Assembly: GCA_013361075.1 (NCBI GenBank) | Contig: JABWAJ010000417.1 | Coordinates: 1-5,290 of the forward strand | DNA: 5,290 nucleotides | Direction of reading: 5' to 3' | Source of the DNA: Saprospiraceae bacterium | GTDB taxonomy: Bacteria; Bacteroidota; Bacteroidia; Chitinophagales; Saprospiraceae | Shown: in pieces, positions 1 to 5,290 of the stretch | Position numbering within the stretch: the first letter of the stretch is position 1 | Layout of the letters: each line of letters opens with the position of its first letter | Position numbers and translations under genes: made by a program | The notes under the pieces: model-generated | Databases searched by the model: none | The model's input: the letters and a program-made list of their open reading frames with translations, nothing else | Told to the model about the DNA's origin: nothing

Positions 1-115
1 CTTTCCGCAGACGGACAAAGTATCGGATATGGCCCTTCTCATGGACAAATATGACGAACTCAGCGCTTTTATTGAGGCCGCAACAGAACGAAAAACGAAA
101 ACGGCTATCCCATGA
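1..115 (+). CDS. araB: C-terminal end of a sugar kinase, probably ribulokinase (partial)
   Basis: An open frame enters from the left edge (first full codon at base 2) and runs 37 codons to a TGA at 113-115. The visible tail has the pattern of the C-terminus of FGGY carbohydrate kinases: an F-P start, then a helix with KYDEL followed by SAFIEAA, ending in a basic, disordered-looking tail. No catalytic residue of the family is in view, so the sequence alone is weak evidence. The call rests mainly on context: the frame overlaps araD and is followed by araA, and ribulokinase is the one arabinose enzyme otherwise missing. Ribulokinase phosphorylates L-ribulose to L-ribulose 5-phosphate with ATP in the cytoplasm. 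The main alternative is another FGGY kinase, such as a xylulokinase. The kinase stop overlaps the araD start as ATGA, which points to translational coupling. Confidence 0.66.
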   Translation, partial: FPQTDKVSDMALLMDKYDELSAFIEAATERKTKTAIP

Positions 116-810
116 ATAGCTACCAAACCCTCCAGGAAGCCTGCTACGAAGCCAACATGCCATTACAGGCACTGGGATTAGTCATTTACACTTTTGGCAA
201 TGTGAGTGCTGTGGATCGAAATGCCGGTGTTTTTGCCATTAAACCCAGTGGCGTTCCTTATGAATTGCTACGACCGGAAGATATGGTGATCCTGGATTTT
301 GACAACAACATCATTCAGGGCAGCAAGCGACCCTCTTCTGATACGAAAACCCATGCTTTGCTTTACAAAACCTGGGATGAAATCGGAGGGATTGCCCATA
401 CCCATGCGACCTATTCGGTGGCCTGGGCACAGGCACAGCGGGACATTCCAATACTGGGCACCACTCATGCAGATCACCTCACCACTGATATTCCCTGCGC
501 CCGCCCGATGGAAGACCAGTTGATTGAGGGCAATTACGAACACAATACCGGCATTCAGATTCTGGATTGTTTTCAGGAACGGGACCTTTCCTACAAGGAG
601 GTAGAAATGGTGCTGATTGGGAGCCACGGACCTTTTACCTGGGGTAAAGACGCCGCCAAAGCGGTATACAACAGCAAAGTTCTGGAAGCAGTGGCTCAAA
701 TGGCCTTCCTGACTTTGCAGATCAACCCGGATGCCCCCCGGCTGAAGGATGCCCTGATTCGTAAACACCATGAGCGCAAACACGGCAAAAACGCCTACTA
801 TGGCCAATAG
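112..810 (+). CDS. araD: L-ribulose-5-phosphate 4-epimerase
   Basis: This cytoplasmic, metal-dependent class II aldolase-fold enzyme converts L-ribulose 5-phosphate to D-xylulose 5-phosphate, the last step of arabinose breakdown. At 232 residues it is within one residue of E. coli AraD (231) and aligns with it from end to end. Visible motifs are GNVSAVDR (29-36), IKPSGV (43-48) and PSSDT (74-78) for substrate phosphate binding. The zinc-binding histidines are H96 and H98 in HTH and H172 in SHGPF, with D77 nearby. TTHAD (117-121) supplies the catalytic aspartate D121, and the C-terminal KHGKNAYYGQ supplies the catalytic tyrosine Y230. These match D76, H95, H97, H171, D120 and Y229 of the E. 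coli enzyme. The ATG at 112 is supported by the N-terminal alignment and by the ATGA overlap with the upstream kinase; no Shine-Dalgarno sequence is seen. UlaF and SgbE are close paralogues of the same activity, but the neighbouring araA makes araD the right name. Nothing essential is missing. Confidence 0.96.
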   Translation: MNSYQTLQEACYEANMPLQALGLVIYTFGNVSAVDRNAGVFAIKPSGVPYELLRPEDMVILDFDNNIIQGSKRPSSDTKTHALLYKTWDEIGGIAHTHATYSVAWAQAQRDIPILGTTHADHLTTDIPCARPMEDQLIEGNYEHNTGIQILDCFQERDLSYKEVEMVLIGSHGPFTWGKDAAKAVYNSKVLEAVAQMAFLTLQINPDAPRLKDALIRKHHERKHGKNAYYGQ

Positions 811-837
811 CTTTCTTTTTCAAAATTGACATCATTC

Positions 838-2346
838 ATGACAGCGATCAGCAAAAAAAATATTTGGTTCGTTACGGGCAGCCAGCATTTATACGGAACA
901 GAGACCTTGAAACAGGTAGACAGCCATACAGAAACGATGGTGAAGGAACTGAATGCCAATAAGGCGACCATTGTGCCCATCGTCAAACAAAAAGTAGTCA
1001 CCACCCCCGATGAAATTGCTCAGGTGTGTACTGCTGCCAACGCAGACGAAAACTGTATCGGCATCATCGCCTGGATGCACACTTTTTCCCCTGCTAAAAT
1101 GTGGATCCGCGGGTTATCCATTCTTCAGAAACCTTTGTGCCATTTGCATACCCAGTTCAATGCTACCATCCCGTGGGGAGAAATTGATATGGACTTTATG
1201 AACCTCAACCAGTCGGCGCACGGCGACCGGGAGTTTGGATTTATTCTGTCCAGGATGCGAAAAAAACGCAAAGTCATTGTCGGACACTGGCAGAATCCTG
1301 CTGTAGCCCGGCAGTTGGATGCCTGGACGAGGGTAGCTCTCGGCTGGGCCGAACTTCAGCAATTGAAAGTGGCCAGGATTGGCGATAACATGCGCGAAGT
1401 AGCGGTCACCGAAGGCGATAAAGTGCAGGCACAAATCCAGTTTGGTTTTGCAGTCAATGGTTTTGGAACAACCGATGTGGTCAAGCACATTGACGCCGTT
1501 ACAGACCAGGATCTTAATGCCCTTTTGGAGGTTTATGAAACCGGATATCAACTCGCAGGCACCTTATTGAAAAACGGCAGCCAACGCTCGTCGCTGGTCG
1601 AAGCAGCAAGAATTGAACTGGGGCTCCGCTCTTTTCTAAGCGAAGGGGGCTTTGGCGCTTTTACCAATACTTTTGAGAATCTGGGCTTGTTCCGGCAATT
1701 GCCCGGTATCGCCACCCAACGCCTTATGGCCGATGGTTATGGTTTTGGGGCCGAGGGCGACTGGAAAACAGCGGCCATGCTCCGCGCCATGAAAGTAATG
1801 GCTACCGGACTGGAAGGCGGCACCTCTTTTATGGAGGATTATACTTACCATTTTTCAACACAGGGATCATGGGTATTGGGTGCCCATATGCTGGAAATTT
1901 GTCCCAGTATTGCCCACAAAAAGCCTTCCTGCGAGGTGCATCCGCTTGGAATCGGAGGAAAAGAAGACCCCGTCAGGTTGGTTTTTGACGGCAGGCCCGG
2001 TCCCGCCATCAATGTATCACTGGTAGACATGGGTACACGGTTTCGACTGATTGTCAATGAGGTGGAAAGTATATTGCCACAAAATGAGCTTCCGAAACTT
2101 CCTGTAGCCCGGGTGTTATGGGATGCCAGGCCCAACCTGGAAATTGCTGCTGCCGCCTGGATACTGGCCGGAGGGGCACACCACACAGTTTATACTCAGG
2201 CTTTGGATGCTTCTTTTATGGAAGATTTCGCGGACATTGCGGGTGTCGAGCTGTTGGTTATTGATGAAACTACCCGAATCCGGGATTTTAAAGACAGGCT
2301 TAACGCCAATGAAGCTTATTTTCACCTTTTCCAGCATGGGTTGTAA
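838..2346 (+). CDS. araA: L-arabinose isomerase
   Basis: This cytoplasmic, Mn2+-dependent enzyme isomerises L-arabinose to L-ribulose, the first committed step of the pathway. From the ATG at 838 the product is 502 residues, against 500 for E. coli AraA, and it aligns along its whole length. The N-terminus has WFVTGSQHLYG, followed by HTFSPAKMW, HTQFNA, DMDFMNLNQSAHGDREFGF and GDNMREVAVTEGDKV. The catalytic and metal residues are E306 in GAEGDWKTA, E333 in TSFMEDYTYHF, H350 in LGAHMLE and H449 in GGAHHTVYT. The first three carry the same numbers as in E. coli when 838 is used as start. An in-frame TTG at 826 would add four residues, but ATG 838 is the better choice. The gene begins 27 bases after araD and is followed by the mutarotase gene 36 bases downstream, so it sits inside the operon. 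The leader is T/A-rich without a Shine-Dalgarno motif. Confidence 0.97.
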   Translation: MTAISKKNIWFVTGSQHLYGTETLKQVDSHTETMVKELNANKATIVPIVKQKVVTTPDEIAQVCTAANADENCIGIIAWMHTFSPAKMWIRGLSILQKPLCHLHTQFNATIPWGEIDMDFMNLNQSAHGDREFGFILSRMRKKRKVIVGHWQNPAVARQLDAWTRVALGWAELQQLKVARIGDNMREVAVTEGDKVQAQIQFGFAVNGFGTTDVVKHIDAVTDQDLNALLEVYETGYQLAGTLLKNGSQRSSLVEAARIELGLRSFLSEGGFGAFTNTFENLGLFRQLPGIATQRLMADGYGFGAEGDWKTAAMLRAMKVMATGLEGGTSFMEDYTYHFSTQGSWVLGAHMLEICPSIAHKKPSCEVHPLGIGGKEDPVRLVFDGRPGPAINVSLVDMGTRFRLIVNEVESILPQNELPKLPVARVLWDARPNLEIAAAAWILAGGAHHTVYTQALDASFMEDFADIAGVELLVIDETTRIRDFKDRLNANEAYFHLFQHGL

Positions 2347-2382
2347 AACGCATATTCCAATCATCAAAAGTTAAATCAGATT

Positions 2383-3564
2383 ATGAAAAACCTCGCAAAC
2401 AAATCCATACACGCCTCACTCCTCATGGCCACCATGCTGCTTTTTTTGCAGTGCAAAAATGACCAGCCTTCCGGAAAAATTGCTCCGGAAATGGCTTCTC
2501 CCGCTTTGGAAATCCGGAAATCTGCTTATGGTACCACCCCTGAGGGCGAGGCAGTAGACCAATACACCCTGGTCAATGGGAAAGGCATGGAAGTTACCGT
2601 CATTACTTACGGTGGCATCATCACTTCCTGGACTGCACCGGATAAAAATGGCCAGTACCGCAATGTAGTGCTGGGTTTCGACAACCTGGCCGGATACGTG
2701 GGCGACCATCCCTTCTTCGGTGCCATCATCGGGCGTTACGGCAACCGCATTGCCAAAGGGAGGTTTACCCTTTCGGGCAATGCCTATCAGTTGGAAACCA
2801 ATGATGGCTCCAATCACCTGCATGGCGGAGTGAAAGGCTTTCACAAAGTGGTTTGGTCGGCAGATACGAAACAGGATACTTCCTCAGTTTCACTGGTATT
2901 ATCCCACCTGAGCAAGGACGGAGCAGGCGGGTATCCTGGTAATTTGTCTTGCACAGTTACCTACAAATTAACCACGGATGATGCCTTGGAAGTGACCTAC
3001 GAAGCAACGACCGATAAGGAAACCATTGTGAACCTGACCCAGCACAGCTATTTCAACCTGTCCGGTAATTTCAGCAACACCATCCTTGATCACGAACTGA
3101 TGCTGGCGGCTGACAGCTACCTGCCTGTAGATGCAACCCTGATTCCCACCGGCAAACTGACTGCCGTATCGGGAACGCCTTTTGATTTCACAACATCCAA
3201 AGCCATAGGCCGCGACATCAATGCAGCAGACGACCAGTTGGCAAAAGGCAAAGGCTACGACCATTGCTGGGTGCTCAGGAATGCAGGAACCATAAGAAAA
3301 GTTGCCAGCGTAACCCACCCCGTCAGTGGCAGGAAATTAGAGGTACTGACGGATGAACCCGGCATTCAATTTTATTGTGGCAATTTTTTAGATGGTACCC
3401 TGCCCATACCCGGCGGCGGAACCTACGGACACCGAACGGGATTCTGCCTCGAAACCCAGCATTATCCTGATTCGCCCAACCAGCCCAATTTCCCTTCAAC
3501 TATCCTGAAACCCGGTGAAAAATACCGCTCGAGTACAATTTTCAAATTTTCAGTTGCAAATTAG
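2383..3564 (+). CDS. galM: Lipoprotein aldose 1-epimerase (mutarotase)
   Basis: This galactose mutarotase-like enzyme interconverts the alpha and beta anomers of aldoses; next to araDA the likely substrate is L-arabinose (inference). It has 393 residues, about 45 more than cytoplasmic GalM. The extra length is N-terminal: a basic start with K2 and K7, a hydrophobic stretch at about 11-22 and a candidate lipobox LFLQC with C24 as lipidation site, then a polar linker to about residue 45. It is therefore predicted to be a lipoprotein exported past the inner membrane. The epimerase domain follows: YGGIITSW, GRYGNRIAKGRF, NHLHGG with catalytic H147, LTQHSYFNL with catalytic H221, YDHCW with sugar-binding D293, and CLETQHYPDSPNQPNF with the catalytic base E357. 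All key residues are present, so it should be active. The ATG at 2383 is the only start that gives a full signal peptide. A broader sugar range (glucose, galactose, xylose) cannot be excluded. Confidence 0.93.
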   Translation: MKNLANKSIHASLLMATMLLFLQCKNDQPSGKIAPEMASPALEIRKSAYGTTPEGEAVDQYTLVNGKGMEVTVITYGGIITSWTAPDKNGQYRNVVLGFDNLAGYVGDHPFFGAIIGRYGNRIAKGRFTLSGNAYQLETNDGSNHLHGGVKGFHKVVWSADTKQDTSSVSLVLSHLSKDGAGGYPGNLSCTVTYKLTTDDALEVTYEATTDKETIVNLTQHSYFNLSGNFSNTILDHELMLAADSYLPVDATLIPTGKLTAVSGTPFDFTTSKAIGRDINAADDQLAKGKGYDHCWVLRNAGTIRKVASVTHPVSGRKLEVLTDEPGIQFYCGNFLDGTLPIPGGGTYGHRTGFCLETQHYPDSPNQPNFPSTILKPGEKYRSSTIFKFSVAN

Positions 3565-3585
3565 GCAGGCTGGTCAGGGCAGAAT
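3565..3585. other. Short convergent intergenic gap
   Basis: Twenty-one bases separate the mutarotase stop from the stop of the opposing peptidase gene. I see no GC-rich hairpin followed by a T-run in it. Any terminator for either transcript must therefore overlap coding sequence, be Rho-dependent, or be absent, in which case the two transcripts would overlap at their 3' ends. Confidence 0.6.
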
Positions 3586-5290
3586 TTACAACGCTTTACA
3601 TTGCTCTTTGAGCCAGGCTACTTCGTCTGGTTCCAGCAATGGTGTCAAAGCGGTTTCAACTTCCAGGTGGTAGGCATTCAACCATGTTGTCTCCGCCGGA
3701 GTCAGCATCGAAACATCGATAAGGGTAGTGTCAATGGGAAAGAGGCTAACCGACTCGAATTTGTAAAACTTACCAAACCCGTTTTCCAAAGCCGGCACGC
3801 ACAGCACCAAATTTTCAATGCGGATGCCGTATTCGCCTGTGCGGTAAAAACCCGGTTCGTTGGACGTCAGCATGCCGGGCAGGAACGGTGTAGTGCCCCG
3901 AACGCCATGTGGTGTTGCTGTAAACCCTTGTGGCGGCTCGTGCACATTGAGAAAAAAGCCAACCCCATGGCCTGTTCCATGACCGAAATTTAAATTTTCC
4001 TGCCACAGGAATTGCCGGGCCAGGGTATCTAATTGTACCCCGCAGGTACCTGCAGGAAAGTGTGCATTGGCCAATGCGATGTGGCCTTTGAGTACAAGCG
4101 TGTAGTGGCGTTTTTGCTCGGCTGTGGGTGTACTGAGTGCAAAAGTTCGCGTAATATCGGTGGTGCCGCTGAGGTATTGGCCCCCGGAGTCCAGCAACAG
4201 GATGCCTTCAGGGTGAATTTGAGCACAGGTAGCCGATTCGGCATGGTAGTGCACAATGGCACCATTTGACTGGTAACCAACAATGGCGGCAAAGCTTTCG
4301 CCCACATAGTCTTTCTGTTCAGCGCGGAAGCTTTCCAGTACCTCGGCTACTTCTACTTCGCTGACCGTACGCGTTGCCAGAGTAGCATGCAACCAGCGCA
4401 CCAGTCGCAGCAGGGCTACGCCATCGCGGCGCATGGTTTCCCTTAGGTTCGCCACCTCCGTTTCGTTTTTGAGGGTTTTGAGGTTGCGTGGAATGGTATC
4501 GCCATGAACGGCGCGCCCTTCCGGCAGATCATTATAGAGGCGCAGGTTGGTGGTAGTAGCATCGGTGAGCACCGTATGTTCACCTAAGGAATGCTTCAGG
4601 AAATCGCTCAGGGCATCATAAGGATAGAGCAAAACTCCATCGTTCAGCAGAGCATCGCGGAGGGGATCAGGTACTTTTTTCCGGGCAATGAACAAGTGCG
4701 CTGTGCTCATGCCAACCACGAGGTAGCAGATGCTAACCGGGTTGTAGGCTACGTCGGTGCCCCGGATATTGAGTGTCCAGGCTATATCATCGAGTGTGCT
4801 GACTAAGTGGAAACCTACTTTGTGCTTCAACATTTGGTCGCGGATGGCGCTTAGCTTTTCGGCCCTGGATTTCCCGGCGTAGCGAAGTTCGTGCTCATAA
4901 ACGGGAGTCATTGGCAACGGTGGCCGATCGGTCCAGATGGTAGCTATGGGATCGCGCTGCGTGTTCAGTTCCAGGCCGGCGTTGTGAAATGCTTTGGCCA
5001 GTTGCCGGATTTGCGACACCGAAAACAGGCTGCCATTACAACCCACAATGCTGCCGGGGGGCAGGTTTTCACAAAGCCAGTTGATGTGTTCCGGCGCATG
5101 GGGAACTACTTGCTTTTGCAGTGTCACTTCGCTGCCCTTCAATTGTGCTTCCGCCTGAAGGAAATAGCGCGAATCCGTCCACAAACCCGCGTGGTTTTGC
5201 GTGACCACCAGGGTGCCGGAGGAGCCGTTGAACCCACTCAGCCATTCCCGCGATTTCCAGTGATCTGCCACGTATTCGCTTTGGTGGGGG
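3586..5290 (-). CDS. Xaa-Pro aminopeptidase, M24B family (N-terminus cut by window edge)
   Basis: This metallopeptidase removes the N-terminal residue from peptides whose second residue is proline; it is probably cytoplasmic, with no signal peptide in the visible part. The frame is open to the right edge. The codons before the GTG at 5271 encode PHQSEY, which joins directly to VADHWKSREWLSGFNGSSGT, the usual conserved block of the family, so the GTG is an internal valine and not the start. Roughly 30 residues are missing. Counting the GTG as residue 1, creatinase-like domains lie at about 1-110 and 120-260, the pita-bread catalytic domain at about 270-490 and the C-terminal M24 domain at about 500-560. 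The dinuclear metal ligands are D361 (LLLDSGG), D372 (TTDITR), H435 (GHGTGHGVG), E472 (SNEPGFY) and E486 (IRIENL); HYH at 341-343 probably holds the proton-shuttle histidine. The layout resembles eukaryotic XPNPEP1 more than the shorter E. coli PepP. It converges on the mutarotase gene, with 21 bases between stops, and has no functional link to the arabinose genes. Confidence 0.94.
   Translation of the reverse strand, partial: PHQSEYVADHWKSREWLSGFNGSSGTLVVTQNHAGLWTDSRYFLQAEAQLKGSEVTLQKQVVPHAPEHINWLCENLPPGSIVGCNGSLFSVSQIRQLAKAFHNAGLELNTQRDPIATIWTDRPPLPMTPVYEHELRYAGKSRAEKLSAIRDQMLKHKVGFHLVSTLDDIAWTLNIRGTDVAYNPVSICYLVVGMSTAHLFIARKKVPDPLRDALLNDGVLLYPYDALSDFLKHSLGEHTVLTDATTTNLRLYNDLPEGRAVHGDTIPRNLKTLKNETEVANLRETMRRDGVALLRLVRWLHATLATRTVSEVEVAEVLESFRAEQKDYVGESFAAIVGYQSNGAIVHYHAESATCAQIHPEGILLLDSGGQYLSGTTDITRTFALSTPTAEQKRHYTLVLKGHIALANAHFPAGTCGVQLDTLARQFLWQENLNFGHGTGHGVGFFLNVHEPPQGFTATPHGVRGTTPFLPGMLTSNEPGFYRTGEYGIRIENLVLCVPALENGFGKFYKFESVSLFPIDTTLIDVSMLTPAETTWLNAYHLEVETALTPLLEPDEVAWLKEQCKAL

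Noticed and set aside
861..867. TATTTGG, resembling the Bacteroidota -7 promoter element (TAnnTTTG)
   Set aside because: It lies within the conserved start of araA (codons for N-I-W), does not match the spacing of the consensus, and no -33 TTTG at the right distance is convincing.
1114..1551. Open frame of 145 codons on the minus strand inside araA
   Set aside because: It lies opposite the conserved araA frame and has no recognisable motif or plausible leader; the same applies to the antisense frames at 268-807, 2416-2844 and 2968-3318.
3545..3562. Possible hairpin AATTT...AAATT at the end of the mutarotase gene
   Set aside because: The stem is five A/T pairs with an eight-base loop and no following T-run, too weak for a terminator.
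3601..3993. Open frame of 130 codons on the plus strand inside the peptidase gene
   Set aside because: It is the antisense shadow of a gene with all its metal ligands in place; its translation is rich in cysteine, histidine and tryptophan and shows no family motif.
4042..4056. Perfect 12-base palindrome GCAGGTACCTGC overlapping a second one, CCTGCAGG
   Set aside because: It falls inside the peptidase catalytic domain and encodes the ordinary PAGTC segment; a single palindrome of this size within a gene is most simply chance.
1..5290. An undescribed system, mobile element, CRISPR array, RNA gene or defence gene
   Set aside because: The window is nearly all coding, every gene belongs to a well-known enzyme family with its catalytic residues intact, and there are no direct repeats, transposase fragments or tRNA-like structures that I can see.

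Overview
The window looks like ordinary chromosomal sequence from a member of the Bacteroidota, possibly a Saprospiria- or Chitinophagia-like lineage. The clues are an aldose 1-epimerase that carries a lipoprotein signal peptide, A-rich leaders with no recognisable Shine-Dalgarno sequence in front of the genes, and an Xaa-Pro aminopeptidase of the long, three-domain type. The taxonomic call is an inference; there is no rRNA or other strong marker gene here.

Layout. The plus strand, bases 1-3564, holds the end of an L-arabinose catabolic operon: the last 37 codons of a sugar kinase, most likely ribulokinase araB (1-115); araD, L-ribulose-5-phosphate 4-epimerase (112-810), whose start overlaps the kinase stop as ATGA; araA, L-arabinose isomerase (best start ATG 838, end 2346); and a lipoprotein aldose 1-epimerase of the GalM family (2383-3564). 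The gaps are -4, 27 and 36 bases, so the four genes are very probably co-transcribed. The minus strand, bases 5290-3586, holds one convergent gene, an M24B Xaa-Pro aminopeptidase whose N-terminus lies beyond the right edge. Only 21 bases separate the two convergent stops.

How the genes work together. The exported mutarotase can interconvert the anomers of the sugar outside the cytoplasm. AraA then turns L-arabinose into L-ribulose, AraB phosphorylates it, and AraD epimerises L-ribulose 5-phosphate to D-xylulose 5-phosphate, which enters the pentose phosphate pathway. The peptidase is unrelated and belongs to peptide turnover.

The window is almost entirely coding. No stretch longer than 40 bases lacks a gene, and I see no RNA gene, mobile element, CRISPR array or clear terminator. 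I found no undescribed system. The points worth a second look are the start codon of araA, the export of the mutarotase and its unusual lipobox, the translational coupling of araB and araD, and the truncation of the peptidase gene by the window edge.
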